A stretch of 64,000 nt of DNA from Lamellibrachia satsuma (GCA_033239005.1 BSQZ01000022.1:6401501-6465500); one strand, 5' to 3'; positions 47,671 to 59,043 are shown, counted from the stretch's first letter. Made by a program: numbers and translations. The notes: generated from the letters alone by a model not told the origin.

Positions 47671-48094
47671 AAAACTGCCCAGCTTCGAAACAGCAGCAAG
47701 AGGAATCAAACCTGGATCTCTTGTTCTGACCACAGAGTCACTGCACCCCAAGTAAGCAGACAGCTCTAGAGGCAGATTTCCAGTGAAAGCATCAGACTTT
47801 GTTTGATGCAGGTGTAATTTGGAGCCTAAATCTGAATGTTGTAGGCTGATTAACCTAAAATACAGATTCAAACTGAAAAAATGTGTCTGAAGACAATATA
47901 TGCAATGTGAAATATGCTCACAACATATTTACAGTAGTTGTGAAATGTAACAAAAAAGAAACTAAAATTATTCTTTTTCAATATTTGACTTTTTTTAGTG
48001 ATGTCGGTTAATTGTCATTAGTCTGTACATCATGTGTTCTTTGTATCAAAGAAGTTTTATGACATTTGGTCAGTCCAACTGTTCATGCCACTCT

Positions 48095-48225
48095 GATATA
48101 ACCCACCACTGTGATATACCCTGCCCCTCTGATATACCCTGCCCCTCTGATATACCCCACCCCTCTGATATACCCCACCCCTCTGATATACCTTGCCCCT
48201 CTGATATACCCCGCAACTCTGACAG
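48095..48225. repeat. Minisatellite, 15-bp unit
   Basis: About eight copies of ccctctgatatacc(c). Confidence 0.88.
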
Positions 48226-48361
48226 TTGTCAATTCTGTTTTTACACATCCATGCTGCTAACATTTACACAATAAGTAGATAATTTGTTCAATTTATTTTT
48301 AGCGTCCTCTGTGAGACTGAATACTTTCTGATAATCTACACTGTTCCTTCACTAAAGTTAC

Positions 48362-48590
48362 TTTGTGCCCTCTATGTGCCCCTTTTGTGTCCTCTTTGTG
48401 TCCTCTTTGTGTCTTCTTTGTGCCCCCTTTGTGTCCTCTCTGTGTCCTCTCTGTGCCCTCTCTGTGCCCTCTTTGTGCCCCCTTTGTGTCCTCTCTGTAC
48501 CCTCTTTGTGCCCCCTTTGTGCCCTCTTTGTGTCCTATTTGTGCCCTCTTTGTGTCCTCTTTGTGCCCTCTCTGTGCCCTCTAGTTCTTC
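48362..48590. repeat. Minisatellite, 12-bp unit
   Basis: About 19 copies of ctctttgtgccc/tgtc. Purine/pyrimidine asymmetry is strong (plus strand pyrimidine-rich). Confidence 0.9.
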
Positions 48591-49259
48591 TACCTTCCTT
48601 AAGCAAGAAAACATGCTTCTATTAATATTTTCATAACCATTCAATATCTTAAATATTTCTATTTGAGCTTCTGTTTTAATCTCCTCGTCTCTAGTGTTGT
48701 CAAAAAAATGCCCAAATAATAACCATTTGAACCTATAATTAAGAATATCAAGTCAGTGGTTTACCAGAAAAACCTTGTTGAACACACAACATCTTAATTT
48801 CATGGGCCACAACATACTGTTAGATCAGTGTCTAGCACAATTCACTCGCCAAATAAAAATATATTTGTATACACTAATTCCTGTACTTGCCAATAGGATA
48901 TGGCCACGCTGTTTGTGTCCAAACTTAACTTGTATAACATATTTTGGCCTTCGTTTACTAAACTAGTCCTTTTTATGTCAAGATGTGTTTTTAGACTGCA
49001 TTGATTCTGTGTCGTCACAAGGAGACAAGGGTACCTGATTTCATAGAACTGTGCATGTGGTTATCAGTCGCGCTGGTTTACATTTCAGCCCCCAGTCAAC
49101 TGGAGAAATGACCGGAATAACCCACTTTTAGACACATTCTGAGTGAACCAGTGATGTAATAATCTTGATTTCAGTTGCACTTGGTTAGGTTTTATTCTCT
49201 TTTAGTTGCACAGCCCCAAACCATGATGTTTGTTTTGCTTTAAACTATACATTACGTAC
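48591..49259. other. DCLRE1A intron, no other feature seen
   Basis: Ordinary AT-rich intron sequence. Confidence 0.5.
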
Positions 49260-49405
49260 CAAGAAAGAGTCGTTCTTTCCCTATAGTGTATGACCCAACA
49301 ACAATGAGTCCCTTTGGGTTCCGCTGTAGATAGTCTTCAGACATTGTCACAGCGAGACGGATGACCTCATCTTGAGGTGGGAAGGAGTAGCTCGGATCAC
49401 AGTAG
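49260..49405 (-). CDS. DCLRE1A: DCLRE1A/SNM1A-like, exon
   Basis: A 146-bp exon encoding YCDPSYSFPPQDEVIRLAVT then NPKGLIVVGSYTIGKERLFL. It completes the D-T-T-Y-C block (beta-CASP motif A Asp, supplied by the previous exon) and holds the (V/C)GxYxIGKE(R/K) strand typical of SNM1A. Acceptor TTGACTGTAG, donor G|GTACGT. Both phases fit. Confidence 0.93.
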
Positions 49406-50102
49406 CTACAGTCAATGGAGGAGAAAAGATAAGTTTGTTAGTGATAATAATAATAATAATAAAATAATAGGCATTCATAGAGCAGCTGAATTCACTTAAA
49501 AAATGCTCTTGGGAGCTTTATAGGCAATTGGATCAATTAAATATATTTATTCAAACCATATATATCATAAAATATAAGAGTTAATAAAACATGTATTAAG
49601 TATAAAAAAGTAAGTATAAAACATTACAATTATTGACAGGTCATTAAAACACAGTGAAAGTGACACGTTTGTGATGTCTCGTGTTTTACTGGAAGCTGCA
49701 AAACCACTGCCAAGATGACTGGGACGGCTATTAATGGCTTGTTTTAAATTGAGTATTTTCAACAGATGTTTTTAAGATAAACTAACCATTTTATCTCAGA
49801 TTGTATTTATCGGGTGATGTTTCATGTTTAAAAGACATTTTTGTAAATATGACAATGCCAGAACTTTCATGTAATTTTTAGAAATGCCTCCAAAGAAATC
49901 AATGATGTACATATAAGTATATTAGTGTCACTCATAAGTATATTAGTGTCACTAATAAGATTTCAGCAGATGTTGATTAACATGAACAATTTGCAGTCCA
50001 CTGTCAATTGAAATATGTTATCATTACTATGGATTTTAACAGAAATAAAATGTGTAAAATTATTTTATTATACTTTTTTAATGCAGTAATAAATATAATT
50101 AC
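49406..50102. other. DCLRE1A intron
   Basis: AT-rich intron. Contains a short AAT microsatellite near 49445 and nothing else recognisable. Confidence 0.5.
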
Positions 50103-50240
50103 GTTGTGTCGAGGAAGAGCTGGTTTACTTTGATTCCCACCAGGTGGTGCTCCATTGTCGAGTTGGCACGGAAATCTCCAGTATGCAAGATTACCTGACC
50201 ATTTTGCAGTTGGAATAATATCATCACTGACCCAGGACAA
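50103..50240 (-). CDS. DCLRE1A: DCLRE1A/SNM1A-like, MBL motif 3-4 exon
   Basis: Encodes CPGSVMILFQL, NGQVILHTGDFRAN and VNQLFLDTT. It supplies the end of MBL motif 3 (DANH|CPGSVM), motif 4 (HTGDFR, metal-ligand Asp) and the Asp of beta-CASP motif A (LDTT). Acceptor TGTGTTTTTAG; donor AC|GTAATT. Both phases are compatible. Confidence 0.94.
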
Positions 50241-50421
50241 CTAAAAACACAAAAGGCCACTAATACATCAACATTCGTTACACATCAACATCGACTATGT
50301 ATAACAACATCTGCTGCACATCAACATCAGCTGCACATCAACATTAGTTACACATCAACTTTGTCAGTTACACATCAACATCGGTTATGAAGAGATCAGA
50401 CTTATGGAGCTATATACTTAC

Positions 50422-50540
50422 TGGTTGGCATCGATGAAGGTCACTTTGATCCCGTTGATGACATGGACCGTATCAAGAGGCAGGGAGTTGAGATATGTCA
50501 CATCGACACCTATCTTCTTTCTCACCAAGTTTGCTGTTAC
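50422..50540 (-). CDS. DCLRE1A: DCLRE1A/SNM1A-like, MBL exon
   Basis: Encodes VTANLVRKKIGVDVTYLNSL, PLDTVHVINGIKVTFIDAN. The P-L-D-T plus G-(I/V)-K-V-T-F-x-D-A-N segment leads into the motif 3 His, which is split across the splice (CA|T). Acceptor CCACTTTCAG; donor CA|GTAAGT. 119 bp, phases 0 and 2. Confidence 0.94.
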
Positions 50541-51369
50541 CTGAAAGTGGAACCAAACCACCTGTTGTCATACTAAGTTTCTCTACAATTAAGTATTTCA
50601 TAAAATAACAAACGCGTGCTCTTTTGTATGCATTCCACAGATCTCGTTCAACTTTGTTCTGTTAAATAAATACAGTCCATGTCAGTCACGGAAATCCATT
50701 TAGATGATCATTCAAAAAACTGTAATATTTCTGCAACGTTTATGCAATAAAAAACATGACTTACCTGACATTTCTTATGCTGATTTGTTACAATGTAAAT
50801 AAGGTTGAATGTTTGGAGTAAATATTACAGCCAATATCGCTCACACGCTGGATAGTTACAAAACTGTTACATGATCCCTAGCACTAATATGATTTTGAGC
50901 TAATTTTACATAATATTTATAATTGATGATAAAATAGTATCATAACATTTTAAGGGTTACAATTTTAAAATCTGACCGTTGTTTTTTATAAAATCATTTC
51001 ATAAACATAAAAGGAAACTATATAATTACATAATCTTGACTGTTCAAATGTTTGTTAATGAACCACAGTTGTCAGATACAATTTGACTGTTATCTCTTCA
51101 TCTCTAAAATATTGATTGATTCATTCATGAACACTGACCTTGTCATTCAGCATACAATGTAAACATGAAATTCAAGTCAAAATATTTAAATTAAATAGAC
51201 AAGGATAAAATGATATAAGCCAATTATGACTCACTAAAACAAGATGGGGCCAAGATGCTAGAACAAATTGATAACTGATATAGTTGATATTGTAACAAGA
51301 TTTTTCTTTTAAGAACAGCATCCTGTGATCAAGTGAAGACAACAGAGTTTGTGTATGTTCAATATTTAC
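50541..51369. other. DCLRE1A intron with third copy of the unclassified interspersed repeat
   Basis: 51130-51280 resembles 41220-41330 and 28930-29180. Otherwise AT-rich intron. Confidence 0.5.
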
Positions 51370-51503
51370 CTGGCTGCAGTAGATTGGTTGGGCAAAAGAC
51401 TTCTTCAGACCCATGTAATGATCATAGTGGAAGTGAGAGAGGAAGTATGCGGCACACTCGGGAACAACACCATAGCTGAACGCATCTACGGTGAACACAG
51501 TAC
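51370..51503 (-). CDS. DCLRE1A: DCLRE1A/SNM1A-like, MBL motif 2 exon
   Basis: Encodes FTVDAFSYGVVPECAAYFLS, HFHYDHYMGLKKSF and PIYCSQ. HFHYDH is the HxHxDH metal-binding motif of metallo-beta-lactamase nucleases, and VDAF.YG...C.AYFL precedes it in SNM1A. Acceptor TGTTGTAG, donor CAG|GTAAAT. Its 5' edge joins the previous exon as CCA G|GT. Confidence 0.95.
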
Positions 51504-52545
51504 CTACAACACAAGATGTAACATGTCTACAATGAACACAGTACCTACAACACCAGATGTAACACGTCTACTGTGAACACAGTACCTACACCACCTAGAG
51601 TGAACACAGTACCTACAACACCTGCTGTAATATGTCTACTGTGAACACAGTACCTACAACACCTGATGTAATATGTCTACTGTGAACACAGTACCTACAA
51701 CACCTGATGTAATACGTCTACTGTGAACACAGTACCTACAACACCTGATGTAACACATCTAGAGTGAACACAGTACCTACAACACCTGTTGTAATATGTC
51801 TACTGCGAACACAGTACTATCTACAACACCTGATGTAATATGTCTACTGTGAACACAGTACCTACAACACCTGATGTAACATGTCTACAGTGAACACAGT
51901 ACCTATATCTAAAGTGAATACAGTACCTAAGACACATGCTGTAACACATCTAGAGTGAACACAGTACCTACAACACCAGATGTAACACATCTAGAGTGAA
52001 CACATCACCTACAACACCTGATGTAATGTCTACTGTTAACACACTACCTACAACACCTGATGTAACACATCTACAGTGAACACAGTACCTACAACACCTG
52101 ATGTAACATGTCTACAGTGAACACAATACCTACAACACCAGATGTACTACAATAACGCATCTACAGTGAACACAGTACCAGACACATGCTGTAACATGTC
52201 TACAATGAATGCAGTACTTACAATACAAGAAACAATATGTCTGCAGTGAACACAGTACCTACAATGCAATATACAACACATCTACAGTGAATACAGTATT
52301 TACAACACAAGATGCAACATGTCTATGTAGAGAAAACAATATCTACAACATAAAATACAACACGTCTACAATTAACGCAGTACCTGCTACACAATATACA
52401 ACACATCTACAGTGAATATAGTACCTATGACACAATATACTACACATCTACAGTGAATACAGTACCTACAACACAATATACAACACATCTACAGTGAATA
52501 TAGTACCTACAACACAATATGGAACATTATAACTACAATGTTTCC
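51504..52545. repeat. Minisatellite seeded by the MBL exon acceptor, ~35-57-bp units
   Basis: About 25 irregular copies of gtgaacacagtacctacaac plus acctgatgtaacacgtcta. The founder is the exon border at 51493-51510, so on the sense strand each copy offers GTTGTAG|GTACTGTGTTCAC, an exact or near-exact copy of the acceptor. It becomes more diverged beyond 52200. Confidence 0.92.
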
Positions 52546-52730
52546 ACTTATTATGGCAAAAGAAATTGGGCAAACTTTAGAGAAAACTAGTTTTATAAAT
52601 TTAGCCATATATTTTTTCCTGGTCTATGTAATTTTTAGTACTGTGATTTTTTGCATTTGTGAGTTTTTTGTGATTTGGGGTTTGGAGAAATGTCAGAAGA
52701 ATAGTTTAACTTTGACTAATCAGTACTTGC

Positions 52731-53771
52731 CTGGAATCCATTTGTAGAAGGGACATTTCCTTTGAGATCTGCTCCTGTTGCTAGAGCCACAGTTTGAAGA
52801 CACACCAGACAAGACAGTCTTGTTCCATGCACTGCCAGCACTTGGCGCATTCTTCAGAGGAACAAGTTTTGATTTCTCACTTAACTGTTGCTGCGTCACC
52901 TCACCAACACATCTTTGTAGAGACAATTTGTCTTCTTTAGCTGATAGTGACAACATTCTTGACTTCATGGGCTTGAAGAATGCGTCTATAGATTTCTGAT
53001 TCCCGGTGATGTCCAATTCACTTCGCTGTTTCCGTGGTGACTGTGTTAATTGTGTGGACTGTGCACTATAAATAATGGCATTCCCATGATGCACTGGGAC
53101 TGAGATTCTTAGTGGGGAATCATGTCGATTTGCATGGTGCTGATTTGTAGATTTATTTACTTGTGAATGTTCTCTGGACAATGCATCATTTGCTACACAA
53201 GTGTTCACGTCACCAATTAAACCTGTGTCTCCATCATCGTATGTGGTGTCAGGATGTTCTGATGTTACCCCAGTCTTTGCAGCAGGAGTCGTTATGTCCT
53301 TGGTCTCCTCTTCTGTTGCATCAACCAGCATCTCTGACACGTTTCTGTAGAACTTGACATCATCGTTCCTGTCCTCACTCTCAGAGTTCACCACAAAATT
53401 AACTTCTGAAGTTTCACCGTTTTCTGTACGAGCCTCTTGTGAGTCTGTATTCCTTGTAGCTGACACCTGCTTCATCTCGGAGGATGAGCCCCGTGGGAAC
53501 AACGGCCAATGTGCATCAAAGGGAGAGATATGTGATGCCTGCGGGTCTGTGGATGACTCATAGTAGTCACATCCTGCGCCAGAACTTAATTCACTTAAAC
53601 CATGTGACTGACTGATGTCACTTGATAGTTCATGTGTGCGTCTAAGACCGGTCCGTGCGGGTCTGAGATGGGTCTGTGTGGAACCGAGACTGGTCTGTGT
53701 GGGTCTTAGGTTGGTCTGTGTGAACTGCTTTAGCTGACATGGTTGCGATCCTCTGGTCTCTGCAATGCAAT
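52731..53771 (-). CDS. DCLRE1A: DCLRE1A/SNM1A-like, long linker exon with PIP motif
   Basis: A 1,041-bp exon encoding about 347 mostly disordered residues rich in Ser, Thr and acidic residues. Near the start is a short internal repeat (TQT-x-L-x-P/S type). Q-K-S-I-D-A-F-F (52975-52998) fits the PCNA-interacting consensus QxxIxxFF; human SNM1A has a PIP box in the equivalent linker. The exon ends CPFYKWIPG, the conserved entry to the nuclease domain. Acceptor GTTAATTTGTAG. The donor is CCAG|GCAAGT, a GC donor; it is the only one that keeps the frame into the next exon (Pro-Gly-Thr-Val). Confidence 0.9.
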
Positions 53772-53839
53772 CTACAAATTAACAAACGTCTACGGAACAT
53801 TACCACAATTCATACCCTCTTATAGATTTATACTTGTTC

Positions 53840-54140
53840 ACACTCAAGTGTACAACATCAGGTAGCCCATCCATGTACAGCATAATGTGTCACCATGTTG
53901 TACAAACTCACTGTGCAATATTGTTGTACAACACCAATTTCATAACATCACCTATCCAACCAGTAACTAACATCGATGTACATCATCAGGGTACAATGCC
54001 AGTGTACATAATCAATGTACACCTTCAGTATACAACATCAGGTATCCTACCAGTATACAACATCCATGTACAACACCAGTGTGCAACAAATGTGTACAAT
54101 ATCAGTGTACAACATCAGGTATCCCATCAGTGTACAATGT
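53840..54140. repeat. Degenerate tandem repeat built on gtacaacatcagg
   Basis: Diverged units of 20-35 bp (tgtacaacatcaggtatcc and similar), in a DCLRE1A intron. Confidence 0.75.
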
Positions 54141-54479
54141 AAAGTATTGTACACAGTATACAACTTTTCACTTGTTAGGTCCAACTTGAACAATTTCAAC
54201 GACTGGTGCTAAATAAAAAGAAACTGAGATTTACGCCGTCTAGTGAAGAGTTTAGTACTTTTACAGATCATCCAGTTTCATCCATTGTTACACATTTAAG
54301 GTGTATTTATAGCCCAAAGTATGACAAATCATTGCATAAAATTATGGAACCATTATATGATTTATCTTTCTGAAATGGATTATTTTGGCTTTTCAAAAAC
54401 AACTACATTTTGTGCATTTTTGGTTAAATAAGTAAGGTTAGAAAAAATGGTTGAGAAATGCTAAATGCCATTACCATAC

Positions 54480-54614
54480 CTGTGTCCCCCCTGTAGCAGC
54501 CCTGGGGACATTCGGTCAGTTTGACCCCTGACCTCAGAGCTGCCAGCGCTGAGTGACGATATTTGCGATAGTGACTCTGGATCGTGATGTCACATTCAAG
54601 TCCACTTGGACATT
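54480..54614 (-). CDS. DCLRE1A: DCLRE1A/SNM1A-like, exon after the zinc finger
   Basis: A 135-bp exon encoding ECPSGLECDITIQSHYRKYR, then HSALAALRSG and ECPQGCYRGDT. The family has ECPxGLxC......HYxxYxHxLLAxxR here. Acceptor TTCTGTTTCAG; donor G|GTATGG. Phases match both neighbours. Confidence 0.9.
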
Positions 54615-54639
54615 CTGAAACAGAAAGTGTTCAGCCCTA

Positions 54640-54960
54640 TCAACCACTGCACTTGGCCAACACCAGTGTAGTGACATCACAGATACATCACTGCCCTTGC
54701 CCAACACCAGTGTAGTGACATCACAGATACATCATTGTACTTGGCCAACACCACTGCTGTGACATCACAGATACATCACTGCCCTTGCCCAACACCAGTG
54801 TAGTGACATCACAGATACATCATTGTACTTGGCCAACACCACTGCTGTGACATCACAGATACATCACTGCCCTTGCCCAACACCAGTGTTGTGACATCAC
54901 AGATACATCATTGTACTTGGCCAACACCATTGCTGTGAGATCACAGATGCACCATTGACA
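54640..54960. repeat. Tandem repeat, ~80-bp unit, four copies
   Basis: Units contain agtgtagtgacatcacagat and acatcactgcccttgcccaa, alternating with a second variant (attgtacttggccaacacca). TGACATCA is CRE-like. It starts 25 bases outside an acceptor. Confidence 0.88.
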
Positions 54961-55132
54961 GTATCACTTACCACTATGAGTGAAGATGTTCATCAGACTG
55001 GATGGTTCAAATGAGTAATATTTTTGCTTATTTCACAGTCAGTTTACATCTGCGGAGAATGACTACCATGTCGCCATCTAGCAGTAGTCATCTGAAGAAG
55101 ATTGCTGATAGCAACGTCACGAGAAGAAATCA

Positions 55133-56270
55133 GTGACCCTACATGAAGATGAAATTTTCGCGTCCCAAGATGTGTCTCTCGTCACTAACACGCCCATACC
55201 TAAGACTATGGAGATAATCAAGACCAGACTACAGAAAGACACCACCTTAACAGACAGGACGAGACTGGAAATAGAAGACATCATGGCACTATTGAACTTT
55301 GTTCTGAACAGAACTTACTTCACATTCAGAAATATGATATACCAACAGAAATTTGGCACAGTCATGGGTAGCCCAGTGTCCCCCATCGTCGCCAACCTCT
55401 TCAGGGAACATCTGGAACAAGAGGCTATTGCCACAGCCCCGATCAGCTGCCGACCTAGAATGTGGAAACATTATGTAGATGACAAACTAGAAGTGATAAA
55501 AACACGGATGACACAGCAACTGACCGACCATCTAAACAGAGTGGACGAGACAAACAGCATCAAATTCACACATGAAGAAGAAGCAGAAGGAACGATACCA
55601 TTTTTTGGACACTTTACTAGTGAGGAAGGAATCGGGAGAGGTGAAACTACTAATCTTCCGAAAGAATATCCATACAGACCAATACCCACACAGACCAATA
55701 CCCACACAGACCAATACCCACACAGACCAATACCCATACAGACCAATACCCACACAGACCAATACCCACACAGACCAATATCTAAACTTTTCTTCACACA
55801 ATCCATTACACCAGAAGATGGGAGTGATCCGTACATTACTAAACAGATGCGAAACACTTGTGACAGAAGAGGAAGATAAACGGAAAGAAAGAGAACACAT
55901 CAAGGAAACTCTAACGAGATGTGGATATCTACAATGGACCATATCAACAGTATAGAGAAAGATGAAAACAAAGAAGGAAGATAACATCAGGAAAAAGACA
56001 GTGGAAAAAGACCAGAACAAAGGCATGGTGGTACTTCCATATGTCCAAGGATTATCTGAAACCACATCACGGATCATGAAGAAATACAATATGAACACAG
56101 CAATGAAGCCTCACAACACCATCAAGAGGTCACTAGTAAGACCAAAGGACAAAGGTGAACCACAAAAGATGTGCGAAGGGGTGCATTCCATAACGTGTAA
56201 GAACTGTAATGCCACATACATCAGACAACCGAAACATACCCTAGGAAGAAGACGCTGAGAAAGCATCGGC
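55133..56270 (+). pseudogene. Penelope-like reverse transcriptase with degraded GIY-YIG end
   Basis: RT motifs: DVSLVTNTPIP (from a D-V-x-x-L-x-T-N-(I/V)-P block), QKFGTVMGSPVSPIVANLF, and WKHYVDDKLEV with the catalytic YVDD. The thumb region and a KP-HTDQY-LNFSSH block follow in another frame after an indel at about 55610. A stop near 55955 precedes a GIY-YIG-like segment (VHSITCKNCNATYIRQ) in which the usual Y-I-G-E-T is altered. The normal protein combines RT and GIY-YIG endonuclease; this copy cannot make it. The N-terminal half is missing. Confidence 0.85.
55670..55782. repeat. 16-bp tandem repeat inside the Penelope RT codons
   Basis: About seven copies of cccacacagaccaata. Six extra units add 96 bp, so the frame is the same before and after (HTDQY at both ends, then LNFSSH). 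Confidence 0.9.
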
Positions 56271-57020
56271 TAGCAGACCCAACACGAAGCAACAGAAAAA
56301 CATCGGAAAAAGAGATGCATAAATCAGCGATCACAGATCACATGACTCAACACAATCACATAGTAGACTGGGAGGGGGCCAAATTCAAGTCGGACTGGAG
56401 AACAAGAGGCATCAAAGAAGCGATATGGATAAGGAAAACCAAAGACAGAATGAATCGAGATGAGGACTGATACCGACTCTCACACATCTATGCTGATCTC
56501 CTGAAGGGCCAGTGGGCCACCCAGGGTGCGGCTGCAGTGGGCACACACCAGAGTGATACATCTGTGTAGAATGACTACAGTGACGCCATCTACCGGTAGT
56601 CATCTGAAAAAGATTGCTGATAGAAATCAAAACGTCATGGAAGAAAAAGGTAAACTGACTGTGAAATAAGCAAAACCATTACTCATCACTTACCACTAGT
56701 TACCAGAACCAAATACAGTTCTTTCTAGGCTCCAGTACAGGCAACAACACAGCTGGGCTGTTTCACACTAAACCCTGACTACAAAGTTAGTCAAATGTGT
56801 GGGCAATATTCCTTGCTTGAACCTAACTTGTTTTAGAGCATCGAATGTAATGGAAATAAATTTGGTGTTGTTTAAAAGTGTGTTGTAAAAAACATTGTGT
56901 ATGTCTGTATATTTCTTTCTTCTGGTAATAAGTTTAATTAATTTGGTAGAGTATGAAATAGATTAGTTAGTATGACATAACTAACTTTCGGCATCAAGTA
57001 CTAAACAATAATGCACTGAC

Positions 57021-57259
57021 CTTGTAGAGCTGTCATTGGTTGACCGAGACACTCGCTGACATGCCAGCTAGCAGACTGCACCACCAAGATTCTGAATGGC
57101 ATTTGACAGAAAGGGCAATAACCCTCTTCTCTTCTGACCTTCTTCTCAGATGAACCTGCATCTTTACCACCCTTTTTCTGAGCCCCTCGGCACTGCCGGG
57201 ACACAGATCTAGTTTTCTGCTCAGAATCATGGCATCGTGTTCGTTTTGGACACGGAATC
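57021..57259 (-). CDS. DCLRE1A: DCLRE1A/SNM1A-like, UBZ4 zinc-finger exon
   Basis: A 239-bp exon. A basic, Lys/Arg-rich stretch (QKKGGKDAGSSEKKVRR) leads into EEGYCPFCQMPFRILV then WHVSECLGQP: a C-x2-C...H-x3-C ubiquitin-binding zinc finger of the UBZ4/RAD18 type, as in SNM1A, where it recruits the nuclease to ubiquitinated PCNA at stalled forks. Acceptor TTCTTATCCAG; donor G|GTCAGT. The 5' phase (one base completing a codon) does not fit the phase-0 end of the first coding exon, so a small exon in between has not been found. Confidence 0.92.
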
Positions 57260-57689
57260 TGGATAAGAATTACAACATAACTATCATAATAAATATGTAA
57301 TAATTACAATATAACTATCATATTAATAACACAGCATTTGTCTTTGTCATAATTGATTGGTCATTCAAAGGCACATGACTATCATATAATAATAATAAAT
57401 AATATGTAATAATAATACACAATAAATAATATTTAATAATAAACAATATATACTGTATTCCACCTAGTAAGAGTACAGTATGCTCAACAAAAACTGGGAA
57501 AATGTCAATGAATCTGTTTGGTGAATAGTGTAGAGCAACTGAAAAGTGGTGCAAACTGTTTAACACCAGGTGGCAACACTTTTCAGCTGTTCCACACTAG
57601 TAAAATTACGATAATTATGTATCTTCCTGATTAAAAAAGAGGTGTACACTAATTAGGGCATGTTGTCAGACCTTTTTAGCCATCAAAGA

Positions 57690-58580
57690 TCACACGTACA
57701 GGTCAGTGAGGCCAACAGAGAACACAAACAGAACACGTACAGGCCAGCGAGACCGACAGAGAACACAAACAGAATACATACAGGCTAGTGAGGCTAACAG
57801 AGAACACAAACAGTAACATGCACAGGCCAGTGAGGCCATCAGAGAACACGAACAAAACACATACAGGCCAGTGAAGCCATCAGAGAACACAAACAGAACA
57901 CGTACAGGCCAGTGAAGCCAACAGAGAACACAAACAGAACATGTACAGGCCAGTGAAGCCATCAGAGAACACAAACAGAACATGTACAGGCCAATGAGGC
58001 CATCAGAGAACACAAACAGAACATGTACAGGCCAGTGAAGCCATCAGAGAACACAAACAGAACACGTACAGGCCAGTGAAGCATACAGAGAACACAAACA
58101 GAACATGTACAGGCCAGTGAAGCCATCAGAGAACACAAACAGAACACGTACAGGCCAGTGAAGCCAACAGAGAACACAAACAGAACATGTACAGGCCAGT
58201 GAGGCCAACAGAGAACACAAACAGTAACATGCACAGGCCAGTGAGGCCATCAGAGAACACAAACAAAACACATACAGGCCAGTGAAGCCATCAGAGAACA
58301 CAAACAGAACATGTACAGGCCAGTGAAGCCAACAGAGAACACAAACAGAACATGTACAGGCCAGTGAAGCCATCAGAGAACACAAACAGAACATGTACAG
58401 GCCAACGAGGCCATCAGAGAACACAAACAGAACATGTACAGGCCAGTGAAGCCATCAGAGAACACAAACAGAACATGTACAGGTCAATGAGGCCATCAGA
58501 GAACACGAACAGAACATGTACAGGCCAGTGAAGCCATCAGAGAACACAAACAGAACACGTACAGGCCAGTGAGGCCATAA
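57690..58580. repeat. Minisatellite, 41-bp unit, about 21 copies
   Basis: Units contain aacatgtacaggccagtgaa and gccatcagagaacacaaaca. It fills most of the intron that should hold the missing DCLRE1A exon. Confidence 0.95.
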
Positions 58581-59043
58581 GTATTCAATGGAAGACGTAA
58601 ATTAAGATATTAAACAATGAGAACTGGTTTAGGAGAAAAATCAACATCCACTGAAAGAAACTTGCCCTGAACTGAGACAAAATATTTGGAGAAAACTTCT
58701 AACCAAGTTTCTTGAGAGGTAAATAACATGTCAAATGCATCAATCCAAGAAACTGGAATGTCCATCCATTCATAGACTATTATTGTTTCAAATAGACCTG
58801 GCCACTGTCACTGACTTGACAAAGGCATGCACCAGAAAATGGCAACACATCGTGTAAAAGACGCAAAAGGAAGAAGATTGCATTTCAGAATATTGCACTT
58901 TGCGATTTATGTTGAATCATCATAAAATAGGATATCCTATTTTCCAGTTTTGGACACTCACCTAAGTCCTAACTAAAAGAAAAGGTTTCATTATTTATCA
59001 TTATAATTAAGTCATACTGTCCGTTTCCATTGATGATTGCCAT

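Larger units (their letters stand above)
46220..47805 (-). mobile_element. tRNA-derived SINE(s) broken up by internal minisatellites
   Basis: The body (ctggcagacctgttcattcc; tgtagccaggtacttactta) matches the SINE at 29.6 kb. Two parts have been expanded in place: the tRNA-like head at 46385-46880 and a body segment at 46985-47670. The expected head (cacagagtcactgcacccca) follows the second array. It lies in a DCLRE1A intron. Confidence 0.75.
54977..56684 (+). mobile_element. Penelope-like element, truncated, with target duplication
   Basis: A 14-bp direct repeat ATCACTTACCACTA flanks it (54963-54976 and 56685-56698). Near the left end, 55011-55046 is the inverse of 56651-56686. About 85 bp at 55046-55130 recur in direct orientation at 56558-56648 (gaatgactac..cgccatcta..agtcatctga). 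This mixed direct/inverted terminal structure is typical of Penelope-like elements. It lies antisense in a DCLRE1A intron. Confidence 0.88.

Noticed and set aside
55046..55130. Definite hammerhead ribozyme in the Penelope-like terminal repeat
   Set aside because: Only fragments of the core resemble the consensus; the full CTGATGA...GAAA core is not present.
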